A DNA stretch of 64,000 nucleotides from JAJEFO01 sp965209045 (GTDB lineage Bacteria; Pseudomonadota; Alphaproteobacteria; Rhodobacterales; Rhodobacteraceae), in the NCBI GenBank assembly GCA_965209045.1, contig CBDBPW010000001.1, forward strand, positions 1,054,001-1,118,000. Reading direction: 5' to 3'. Both the position numbers and the translations under genes were made by a program. The notes beneath the pieces were generated by a model. It did not search any database, was not told the DNA's origin, and worked only from the letters and a program-made list of their open reading frames with translations. The stretch's first letter is position 1. Each line of letters opens with the position of its first letter. Shown here piece by piece: positions 23,855 through 31,483 of the stretch.

Positions 23855-24367
23855 TCATTTGTGCTTGTCGTCGAATAGGACGTTCGACCCAAGGCGTTCA
23901 AGTGCCTTGCGAAGACCTTCGTCCCGGATTTCGCTGGCGGCCTCCCTTGCCTTGTTCGAAACTGGCCTCGCGGACCCGATGTCCTTGCAATCCGGGGTCG
24001 CATCCGGTGCGCCAAATCCCGTTGCGGCGGTCTGCGTGATACGGATCTTCTCGATCGCGCCATAGCCGTAGCACGCGTTCACGCGTCCGCGGATCTTGTC
24101 CTTCTGCATTTCCAGCATCGGAGCCTCGGGGCCGGTCGTCAGGAGGGTCAGCGTGGCCCCGAGCCCGCGGCCATAGGTGACCTCGACCGGTCGCGAGACG
24201 CGAGCGATGTCCGGGCCGGCCACTTCGGTCCAGTGCGTGAGAAGTCGCGAAACGGCAAAGCCGCGATGTTCTCCCGCCGCGCGGACACGGCCCGCGACAA
24301 GGCTTGAGGCACGCTCGAACCCGCGTTCGCGGCGCCTTGGTTCCTGCATCTTGCCTTGCGACTCCAT
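23855..24367 (-). CDS. DciA-like DUF721 protein
   Basis: Basic protein of about 170 residues with the DUF721 core GFAVSRLLTHWTEVAGPDIARVSRPVEVTYGR near residues 35-70 and LEMQKDKIRGRVNACYGYGAIEKIRI after it. DUF721 includes DciA, the ancestral loader of the replicative helicase DnaB in bacteria lacking DnaC or DnaI. ATG at 24367 and ATG 24349 are both possible starts; further extension to 24412 runs toward the mutY promoter. It lies divergent from mutY and 10 bp before the DsbA-type gene, in the expected alphaproteobacterial order. The helicase-loading role is inferred from family membership. Confidence 0.82.
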   Translation of the reverse strand: MESQGKMQEPRRRERGFERASSLVAGRVRAAGEHRGFAVSRLLTHWTEVAGPDIARVSRPVEVTYGRGLGATLTLLTTGPEAPMLEMQKDKIRGRVNACYGYGAIEKIRITQTAATGFGAPDATPDCKDIGSARPVSNKAREAASEIRDEGLRKALERLGSNVLFDDKHK

Positions 24368-24455
24368 TGCCTGCTTTCCGAAGGATCGCCCTCGATCTAT
24401 TCTAGGGATCATGTGCGCAGTGGCCAGCCGAAAGCCCCGGACGGAGGCATAAACA

Positions 24456-25514
24456 ATGCGTGACCCTTCCGCCGCGACTCTCCTGGCATGGTACGATGCC
24501 CACGCACGCGACCTGCCTTGGCGCGTTGGCCCGTCGGAGAGGAAGGCGGGAAAGGTTCCCGACCCGTATCATGTCTGGCTGAGCGAGATCATGCTTCAAC
24601 AGACGACGGTGGCCGCCGTCCGTTCCTGTTTCCTGCGCTTCGTTGAGAGGTGGCCGGATCTCAGGTCGCTTGCTGCGGCTGAAGATTCGCATGTCATGGC
24701 CGAATGGGCCGGCCTTGGCTACTACGCAAGGGCGCGGAATCTCCTCAAGTGCGCCCGGACGATCGTTCAGGATCTTGACGGCCGGTTTCCGGAGACGCAT
24801 GAAGACCTGCTGCGCCTGCCGGGGGTCGGCCCCTACACGGCCGCTGCCGTTTCCGCGATTGTTTTCGAAAGGCCCGAGACGGTGGTTGACGGCAACGTCG
24901 AACGGGTCATGTCAAGGCTGTTCAACGTCGAGACGCCGCTACCCAAGGCCAAGCCCGAACTGGTTGCCTTGGCGACGCGCCTGACTCCTGCGCATCGCCC
25001 CGGCGACTATGCGCAGGCCGTCATGGATCTGGGGGCCACGATTTGCACGCCGAAGTCCCCGGCTTGCGGAATTTGTCCGTGGGCTCGTGCCTGTCAGGCG
25101 CGAGCGGCGTGCCGTCAACTGGAGTTGCCGAAGAGGGCGGCCAGGCCGGCCAGGCCCGTGCGTTACGGCATTGCCTATCTGGCGCGGCGTGCGGACGGTG
25201 CGTGGCTTTTGCAGACCCGGCCTGAGCGGGGCCTTCTCGGAGGCATGCTGGGCTGGCCCGGAACGGAATGGACCGCGAACCCGCCTGAGGAGGCGCCGCC
25301 CGTTGCGGGCCAATGGCGGGATCCTGGTGTCGAGGTGCGGCACGTCTTCACGCATTTCGAGTTGCGCCTCTCGCTGCGCATGGCGGAGTTGCAGGACGAC
25401 GCGGAACCTGACCGCGGGCACTTCGTGGCCGACCTGCGCCGGGAGGAGCTGCCTTCCGTCATGCGCAAGGCGCTGGACATCGTTGCGAAAGGCATCCCCG
25501 AAAGGGCGGACTGA
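24456..25514 (+). CDS. mutY: Adenine DNA glycosylase
   Basis: Base-excision repair enzyme of 352 residues removing adenine opposite 8-oxoguanine. It has the helix-hairpin-helix LPGVGPYTAAAV near residue 120 followed by the catalytic aspartate region VVDGNVERVMSRLF. The 4Fe-4S loop cysteines lie in CTPKSPACGICPWARAC near residue 200, and a C-terminal MutT-like domain recognises 8-oxoG. The early SEIMLQQTTVAAV motif is also typical. It is divergent from dciA. Confidence 0.96.
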   Translation: MRDPSAATLLAWYDAHARDLPWRVGPSERKAGKVPDPYHVWLSEIMLQQTTVAAVRSCFLRFVERWPDLRSLAAAEDSHVMAEWAGLGYYARARNLLKCARTIVQDLDGRFPETHEDLLRLPGVGPYTAAAVSAIVFERPETVVDGNVERVMSRLFNVETPLPKAKPELVALATRLTPAHRPGDYAQAVMDLGATICTPKSPACGICPWARACQARAACRQLELPKRAARPARPVRYGIAYLARRADGAWLLQTRPERGLLGGMLGWPGTEWTANPPEEAPPVAGQWRDPGVEVRHVFTHFELRLSLRMAELQDDAEPDRGHFVADLRREELPSVMRKALDIVAKGIPERAD

Positions 25515-25552
25515 TAGTCCGGGTGCGCGAGTCCCTCGAAGGGAGCCTGCAG

Positions 25553-26323
25553 TCACGCCAGGCGCTTCAACAGTTCCCCGTGCACCGTTTGTCCGCCGGC
25601 GATCAATCCATCCACTTGACGAGTGCCGCTGTTGAATTGCGGGCTCCGGCCGCTCCGGTCACTGACGCGCGCGCCGCTTTCCGTTGCAATGAGAGCGCCG
25701 GCCGCGATGTCCCACTCCCATGTCGGGCGAAAGGTCAGCACCGCATCGAAGCTGCCCTCGGCCACAAGTGTCAGGCGATACGCGAATGATGAACGGAAGT
25801 GGCGCCTTACGTCCGGAGGTCCGCCGGACCAGTATTCGGGCCTGAGCCCGGCGCGAGTGCTCAGCAAGGATGCGCCGTCCAGCCTTTCGCGCCGGAGCGC
25901 CGATATTGGTGCACCGTTGAGCGTTGCGCCGACGCCGGTAGCTGCAAGATAGATCTTGTCGCGGACCGGCAGAAAGACGCACGCCGCGACAACGCGGCCT
26001 TCTTCCGCAACAGCAAGCGAATGCGCCCAGGTGCGCTCGCCGGCGATGAATGAGCGCGTCCCGTCTATGGGATCGACAATGAAGACGCGCCTGGCCGAAA
26101 GGCGGGCGGGGTTGTCCTCGGATTCCTCGCTGACCCAGCCATAGTCGGGACGCATGTTCAGAAGCCGCTCCTTCAGGTGCCGGTCAACCGCGAGGTCGGC
26201 TTCGCCGACCGGACCCTCCTTGCCCTTGTCCCATACCTGCTGGTCGCCGCGCCAGAAGCGGCGCGCGATCTCGCCTGCCTCGCGTGCCGCTTCTTCGAGG
26301 AGGTCAAGATCACTTGCCGGCAA
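25553..26323 (-). CDS. Inositol-monophosphatase-family phosphatase, CysQ-like
   Basis: Magnesium-dependent phosphatase of 256 residues with family motifs GEADLAVDRHLKERL near residue 40, WVSEESEDN near 65, the metal site DPIDGTRSFIAG near 85 and WEWDIAAGALIATESGA near 205. In Rhodobacterales this gene next to pmbA is annotated 3'(2'),5'-bisphosphate nucleotidase (CysQ), which recycles PAP from sulfate assimilation. It could instead act on inositol phosphate. It overlaps the end of pmbA by 14 bp, so the two form an operon. It converges with mutY. Confidence 0.87.
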   Translation of the reverse strand: MPASDLDLLEEAAREAGEIARRFWRGDQQVWDKGKEGPVGEADLAVDRHLKERLLNMRPDYGWVSEESEDNPARLSARRVFIVDPIDGTRSFIAGERTWAHSLAVAEEGRVVAACVFLPVRDKIYLAATGVGATLNGAPISALRRERLDGASLLSTRAGLRPEYWSGGPPDVRRHFRSSFAYRLTLVAEGSFDAVLTFRPTWEWDIAAGALIATESGARVSDRSGRSPQFNSGTRQVDGLIAGGQTVHGELLKRLA

Positions 26324-27653
26324 CGGTCATGCCCTCGACCAGGAGCGATGGCACAACCCGCCGAAGATGGTGTCGCGCGTCATTTGCGGGACGGATGGTC
26401 CGGAGCATGTCGTGCAGGTTGCCCGCGATCGTGCATTCGTTGACCGGATAGGCGATTTCGCCGTTCTCGATCCAGAACCCGCTGGCGCCACGAGAGTAGT
26501 CTCCGGTCGTGGGATTGATCGACGTTCCCATCAGCGATGTGACCATCAGGCCGTCGCCCATGTCGCGCACCAGATCGTCACGGGAATCGCAGCCTTCGGT
26601 CAGCACGATGTTCGTGATCGACGGGGAGGGTGGAGAGGCCGTGCCTCGGGATGCGTTGGCAGTGCTTTCCATGCCGAGCTTGCGGGCGGTCGCGAGGTCA
26701 AGCGTCCAGCCGTTCAGCACCCCGTCTTCGACAATCCTTCGGGTGCGCGTCGGCAGGCCTTCGGCATCGAAGGTCCGGGAACCGGAAACCCTGCGACGGT
26801 GCGGGTCTTCAGTGATGGACAGCTCGTCGGGAAGGACTTTTTCCCGCAGCTTGTCGCGAAGCCAGGAACTGCCACGCGCCACGGCCGCGCCGTTTGCCGC
26901 CTGCAGCAGGTGGCCGATCAGGCTGCTGGCGACGCGCTCGTCGTAGAGGACGGGAAAGGCGCCGGTTTCGGGCTTCCGCGCACCGGCGCGGGCAAGAGCG
27001 CGTTCAGCGGCGCGATGACCGATGTCCTCTGCGGCGGGCAGGTCGGAACGATGGACTCGGCTCTCGCTGCAATGGTCACGTTCCATTTCGAGGCCCTCGC
27101 CTGAGATGGCAACGCAATAGGCGCTGTGAGACGTGCGCTCCCATCCGCCCGAAAACCCGTTGGTCGCAGCAAGATGAAAGGCGCTGCGCGAGGAGGATGC
27201 GGCGGCAACGTCAACTTGCGAGATGCCCTGATGCGTGAGGGCTGCCGCTTCGACCCTCAGCGCGGTCCTCTCCAATTCTGCCGGAGCAGGCATGTCCGCG
27301 CCGTCGACCAGGTCCAGGGCGTCCAGATCCCAGTTCCGCGCCAGTTGATCGGGATCGGCCAAGCCTACATGAGGATCTTCCGGCGCAACCGTTGCCATGT
27401 CAACCGCGCGCTCGGCCATTTCGGCAATCGCCTCGGAGCTTGCATCGGACGAGGCCACGCTGGCCTGTCGCTGGCCGAGCAGGACACGAAGGCCGATCTC
27501 CACGCTCTCTGCACTCTCCGCATGCTCAAGTGCGCGGTCCCGCACCTCGATCGAGACGGAACGGCCCTTGATGGCGATGGCATCGGCCGTCTCTGCACCG
27601 GCCCGTGTTGCCGCGTGCAGGAGTGAGTCCGTCAGTTTGGCAAGGGAAGTCAT
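26310..27653 (-). CDS. pmbA: TldE/PmbA metalloprotease-family protein
   Basis: Protein of 447 residues of the TldD/PmbA family, which processes peptides (microcin B17, CcdA) as a TldD-TldE heterodimer. The sequence lacks the HExxxH zinc motif of TldD, so it is the TldE/PmbA partner. Family segments include LYDERVASSLIGHLLQAANGAAVARGSSWL near residue 235 and a long C-terminal block ending IRPANDARHHLRRVVPSLLVEGMTVAG. No tldD is present in the window. The promoter TTGAAG-17-TAGGTC lies only 6 bp before its ATG, suggesting a leaderless mRNA. It is followed by the overlapping cysQ-like gene. Confidence 0.9.
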   Translation of the reverse strand: MTSLAKLTDSLLHAATRAGAETADAIAIKGRSVSIEVRDRALEHAESAESVEIGLRVLLGQRQASVASSDASSEAIAEMAERAVDMATVAPEDPHVGLADPDQLARNWDLDALDLVDGADMPAPAELERTALRVEAAALTHQGISQVDVAAASSSRSAFHLAATNGFSGGWERTSHSAYCVAISGEGLEMERDHCSESRVHRSDLPAAEDIGHRAAERALARAGARKPETGAFPVLYDERVASSLIGHLLQAANGAAVARGSSWLRDKLREKVLPDELSITEDPHRRRVSGSRTFDAEGLPTRTRRIVEDGVLNGWTLDLATARKLGMESTANASRGTASPPSPSITNIVLTEGCDSRDDLVRDMGDGLMVTSLMGTSINPTTGDYSRGASGFWIENGEIAYPVNECTIAGNLHDMLRTIRPANDARHHLRRVVPSLLVEGMTVAGK

Positions 27654-27659
27654 GAGCCC

Positions 27660-27688
27660 GACCTAGTGTGACAGGCTCCAAGCTTCAA
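27660..27688 (-). promoter_or_regulatory. Sigma-70-type promoter giving a leaderless pmbA mRNA
   Basis: On the minus strand TTGAAG (27688-27683) is followed by a 17-bp spacer and TAGGTC (27665-27660). The pmbA ATG begins only 6 bp later (27653), so transcription would start at or next to the A of the start codon. No Shine-Dalgarno is possible in that case. Confidence 0.6.
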
Positions 27689-27759
27689 GCGACGGGAATG
27701 TTGACATCGTGCGCACCATGCCTGATCCACGACGAAAATGCGTCAAGCGGAGCATTTGA

Positions 27760-28227
27760 ATGAAATTGATCGAAGAACGTGTCATCGCGGTTCCGCCGGA
27801 CATCGTCTGGGGGAGCATTCTCGATGCGGAGGTTCTGAAGAATTGCATTCCGGGTTGCGAGGAACTGACCGGCAATCTTGACGACGGCTTCGAGGCGGTC
27901 GTGGTCCAGAAGGTTGGTCCGGTCAAGGCGACTTTCAAGGGCGCGGTCTTTCTGAGGGACATCGATCCGGGGAAGAGCTGCCGCCTGGAAGGCGAGGGCA
28001 AGGGCGGAGCGGCCGGATTTGCCAAGGGCGGGGCGCTCGTGCATCTGGAGCCCGAGGGCGACGGAACCAAGCTCAGCTATGAAGTGGAGGCGAAGGTCGG
28101 GGGCAAGCTGGCCCAGCTCGGGGGCAGGCTGATCGATTCCTTCGCAAGAAAGCTGGCGGACCGGTTCTTTTCCAGATTTGAGGAAGCAGCCGCGGAACGG
28201 GCCCAGAACGGATCCCGTGGCTCGTGA
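27760..28227 (+). CDS. CoxG-like SRPBCC protein
   Basis: Protein of 155 residues of the CO-dehydrogenase subunit G (CoxG) group of the SRPBCC/START fold. It begins MKLIEERVIAVPPDIVWGSILDAEVLKNCIPGCEEL, the family hallmark. A central beta-sheet region follows, and the terminal amphipathic helix (GRLIDSFARKLADRFFSRFEEAA) lines the hydrophobic pocket. CoxG proteins help deliver or anchor molybdenum hydroxylases to the membrane in some species; no such hydroxylase is in the window, so the partner is unknown. A consensus -35 TTGACA lies at 27702, divergent from pmbA. Confidence 0.87.
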   Translation: MKLIEERVIAVPPDIVWGSILDAEVLKNCIPGCEELTGNLDDGFEAVVVQKVGPVKATFKGAVFLRDIDPGKSCRLEGEGKGGAAGFAKGGALVHLEPEGDGTKLSYEVEAKVGGKLAQLGGRLIDSFARKLADRFFSRFEEAAAERAQNGSRGS

Positions 28228-28303
28228 GGCCTTGCGCGGATCGCGCTGACGGCGATCGCACGGGCGAGCTCTTCAAGTCCCGCTGCATTGCCTCTCAGGG
28301 GCC

Positions 28304-29812
28304 CTACCGGATGCGTTGGCCGTTCACGAGAACGGATCCATCCTCTCCGGTCTCGATGGTCAGGCCAAAGTCGTCCGGCCCGTCACCAGGCCGTGCAATC
28401 GCTTCAAGCATGCCACGGATCCCCAGCGCCTGGAGATTCGGCACGAGTCCAAGTTCCGTCAGCCCGTCGAGCAGGCTGCCCGCTCCCGTGACCGCCAGTT
28501 CCGCGGCGCCGACAGGCCATGGCTGTTCATGTCGCGTGATGAACGAAAAGCCACCGTCTCCTGTCACCTGGACGCCGGCCAGCTTGATCCGCAGCTCGTT
28601 CAGGTCAAGGGAACGGACATCGACCGGCGCCTGATCCATTTGCATGACTGTCGAAAGGTCGCCGTCAAGACCGTCGCGCAGCACGATCACCTCGCCGCCC
28701 GTGTCAAGGACGACCGTCGCCGGTTCACGGTCGAGCACGCCCAAGGGGTCGAACATCGACCAGAGCTTCTGATCGATCTCGAACCGTTGGATTGCAACGC
28801 GTGCAGCAAAGTCCTGAGGCTCGTGGTCCGGCACGATCGGAAGCAGGAATCGGGCGCTCACTTCCGGCAACCTGACTTCCGTCAGGGAACTGAACAGCTC
28901 CTGAGCGAGAACGGACAGGACCGCGCCGCGTGTCGTGGCGCCATAGTCGATGCCGTTTCGGTCCATCCTGACGAACACGTCGCTCGACGCGCTCTCCGAC
29001 GAAATCTCGAATGGTTCCTGGTTCGGGCCGTCCCCGGAAACCTGGTAGCGAGCATGTCCAAAGCTGGCGGAAAGATCGAACGCGCTTCCGCTCATGATGG
29101 ACGTCGCAAGGGAATCTCCAAGGCTTTGCCATGCGATCCTGCCGGATGACTGCGCGGAGACATCGGCAATTTCCATTTCCAGGCCGAATGACCCGCCGCC
29201 GCCATGGTCTCTGACATCAACGTGCGCCTGGAAGCTGTCCAGGGCGTCCTCGCCACGGAAATCCCTGAGCTCGCCGCCACTGACGTCCGAATGCCCTTGG
29301 TATCCCAGAATCTTGATTGATGCGGCGACGGACACGCCGTCGGGCAATTCCGGTTCGATCATCCGAAATTCTTCAACGGTGATCGACGGGGCTGCAGACT
29401 CGTAGCGGATCTCTTCCGGCGTGCCGGAGACGACGGTCTGCGCACCCGATTGCGAGACCGTCGCCGCAAACGCGAATTCCTCGCCCTTCGAAGTGAATGC
29501 CTGGACTGTCAACGGAGATTCCGGCGGAAAGGTCACGAGGACGGTGCCGTCGTTGCGCTCGGCAAGACTGGCGCCGCCGACCGCAACCAGGATCGTGCCC
29601 TCCTGTTCCGGCAATGCGACCTCCACCAGGAAACGGTCCACTGTCAGCACGTTTCCCGACCGGCGTTTGCCGCCGGCCCGCACGGTGATCTCAGGTGTCG
29701 AGTACTGGGACAGCTGGTGCTCGAGCACCTGCTCTGCCGTGAGTTCGGCAAGGGCCGGCCCGGCAGCAAGTGCGAGAGAGAGCGAGGCGATCAGGGTTCG
29801 TGGCTGATTCAT
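28304..29812 (-). CDS. DUF2125 exported protein
   Basis: Exported protein of 502 residues with a cleavable signal peptide (cleavage after ALAAGPALA, near residue 22). The body is rich in beta-strand patterns and belongs to DUF2125, a large-repeat periplasmic family conserved in alphaproteobacteria, distantly similar to AsmA-like lipid-transfer proteins. Its function is not established. It sits alone on the minus strand, 118 bp after holA and converging with the CoxG-like gene. Confidence 0.82.
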   Translation of the reverse strand: MNQPRTLIASLSLALAAGPALAELTAEQVLEHQLSQYSTPEITVRAGGKRRSGNVLTVDRFLVEVALPEQEGTILVAVGGASLAERNDGTVLVTFPPESPLTVQAFTSKGEEFAFAATVSQSGAQTVVSGTPEEIRYESAAPSITVEEFRMIEPELPDGVSVAASIKILGYQGHSDVSGGELRDFRGEDALDSFQAHVDVRDHGGGGSFGLEMEIADVSAQSSGRIAWQSLGDSLATSIMSGSAFDLSASFGHARYQVSGDGPNQEPFEISSESASSDVFVRMDRNGIDYGATTRGAVLSVLAQELFSSLTEVRLPEVSARFLLPIVPDHEPQDFAARVAIQRFEIDQKLWSMFDPLGVLDREPATVVLDTGGEVIVLRDGLDGDLSTVMQMDQAPVDVRSLDLNELRIKLAGVQVTGDGGFSFITRHEQPWPVGAAELAVTGAGSLLDGLTELGLVPNLQALGIRGMLEAIARPGDGPDDFGLTIETGEDGSVLVNGQRIR

Positions 29813-29930
29813 TTCTGGTTTCCGGCCATAACGGCATCGCGATCGAGTCGTTCCACGCGCACTTTGCAGGATGGGCCCTTTATGGCTCTGGTCGGCATGA
29901 CGGGCAAGTCAAGCGTTGCTGTTGTCGGCG

Positions 29931-30953
29931 TCACCGCCTTCCAAGAAAGGCGATCCGGAGGAGCGCACGCTCCATTACCGCCATTTCGGGGATCTGCGCA
30001 CTGGATCTGAGCTTGAGGTCGGTGTCGAGCAAAATGGCAAGCGCACGTTCCAGGTTGCGCATGCCCCACCGGGTCGCTTGCCGCTGCACGCGGTCACGGC
30101 GCGGACCAAAGACCGGAGGCCTGAGCTTGGAGACGCCCGCGCCCGGTCCCGAAGGGTCGGCGGCGACCAGGTGCAGCATCCGGAAGTGCCGGGTGGCACC
30201 GATGCAGAGGCTGACGGGGGTTGCCCCTTGGGCTTCGAGGCGCCGCAATACAGGTCCGACCTCGTGGGTCCTGCCGTCCGCCGCGACATTGAGGACATCG
30301 TCGATGCCGGCCTCCACGGAACTCGGTCCCGAAAGCGCAACCTCATCCGGCGTGAGCGGAGTCCCGTCGCCCGACTTGTACAGCGCGATCTTTTCAAGTG
30401 TCTGGCGAAACTCGCCGGGATCGAGGACGCGTGACAACTCCGTGAGTGACGACATGGCGTCCGGCGAGATGTCCGTGAGTCCCGCAATCTTCAGGGCCGC
30501 CTCGGTTTCGGCACGAGACGGCGGGTCGTCGTAGATGCCCGCCGCGTAGGCGTTGCCGTGCCTCTCAAAGACTCCGCGGAGCCTCGAACGCGCCGACAAG
30601 CCGCCCGCAGTGACGATGATCTGGGCATCGCCCTCGGACCAGTCCGCCATGGCAGAGGCAATCGTGTCGGCCAACCCGTCGCTTGCATCCTCGACGAACG
30701 CGACGTGAAGGCCGGGGAAGAAGCTCCGGGCCTTCACGGCGTCTGCAAGCAGGGCCTTGTCCTTGCGGAGTTCGGTTGCGGGAATGCGGGTCAGGCGCAT
30801 TTCGTCCTCGCCGTCGGGTCCGATGAGAGCCCTGATGACCTCTTGCCGGCGCAGCGCGACCCGCATTGCATCTGCGCCATAGATCAACAGGCCCGTGGAA
30901 CCTTTGTCAGGCTTGGCGAAGTAGGCCGGGGCGTTGCGGGTCGATAGTTTCAC
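29931..30953 (-). CDS. holA: DNA polymerase III delta subunit
   Basis: Clamp-loader subunit of 340 residues that opens the beta clamp. N-terminal GLLIYGADAMRVALRRQEVI is the HolA start region, with DEMRLTRIPATELRKDKALLADAVKARSFFPG-type AAA-like features and the segment VTAGGLSARSRLRGVFERHGNAYAAGIYDDPP near residue 140. Its ATG overlaps the lptE stop by 4 bp, giving the operon leuS-lptE-holA also seen in gammaproteobacteria. Confidence 0.92.
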   Translation of the reverse strand: MKLSTRNAPAYFAKPDKGSTGLLIYGADAMRVALRRQEVIRALIGPDGEDEMRLTRIPATELRKDKALLADAVKARSFFPGLHVAFVEDASDGLADTIASAMADWSEGDAQIIVTAGGLSARSRLRGVFERHGNAYAAGIYDDPPSRAETEAALKIAGLTDISPDAMSSLTELSRVLDPGEFRQTLEKIALYKSGDGTPLTPDEVALSGPSSVEAGIDDVLNVAADGRTHEVGPVLRRLEAQGATPVSLCIGATRHFRMLHLVAADPSGPGAGVSKLRPPVFGPRRDRVQRQATRWGMRNLERALAILLDTDLKLRSSAQIPEMAVMERALLRIAFLGRR

Positions 30954-31483
30954 GAGTCGCCAGTCAGGATGTTGGTGGAAATGTGGTCGGCGAGGATGAC
31001 CATGAGCCGGCGACGGGCATCGCGACGGGCAGACGTGGTCGCGACGGTCGTGGATGTCGCGGCATAGCTGGTGAAGCCGCGTTCGCTGCCGGTCATGACG
31101 GCCGTGCCTGTGCCGTCGGTCAGTTGCCAGTCGACCTGGCCTTCGACGCTGAAGCGGCTGATTTCGCCTCCGGACAGGAATCCGACGGCCGTCTCGCCGA
31201 TCCGGATCTGTGCGGCCAGGACCAGGTCGGCTTGCTTTGGAGTGCCCAGCCGATCCTCAAGCCGGCGGACAAGTGCCGAGCCTTCCTCGTCGGCGGGTGC
31301 CAGGACCGCGATTCGGCCTTTGAGACTGCGAGCGGAACCTCCCGGGCCGTGAATCGGCGCAAAGCCGCAGCCAGCCAGCGCGGCGAGCGAAAGAAGCGTG
31401 GCCCTGCGAGTGGACGAGGCACCAGATGTCCTGACGCCCGGTGAGCGGGTGAGGCCTGCACGGGATATCCTAGACGACGACAT
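30950..31483 (-). CDS. lptE: LPS-assembly lipoprotein LptE
   Basis: Outer-membrane lipoprotein of 177 residues. A long N-terminal leader ends in the lipobox LAALAGCGF (cysteine near residue 39), followed by a small alpha/beta domain of the LptE/RlpB type. LptE plugs the LptD barrel and is needed to place lipopolysaccharide in the outer membrane. It overlaps leuS by 14 bp upstream and holA by 4 bp downstream. The leader is longer than usual, so an internal start closer to ATLLSLAALAGC is conceivable, although the only strong coupling is to the leuS end. Confidence 0.88.
   Translation of the reverse strand: MSSSRISRAGLTRSPGVRTSGASSTRRATLLSLAALAGCGFAPIHGPGGSARSLKGRIAVLAPADEEGSALVRRLEDRLGTPKQADLVLAAQIRIGETAVGFLSGGEISRFSVEGQVDWQLTDGTGTAVMTGSERGFTSYAATSTTVATTSARRDARRRLMVILADHISTNILTGDS

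Noticed and set aside
29931..30953. Plus-strand open frames opposite holA (29916-30434, 29770-30534)
   Set aside because: HolA motifs and operon overlaps are on the minus strand; the plus frames are shadows.
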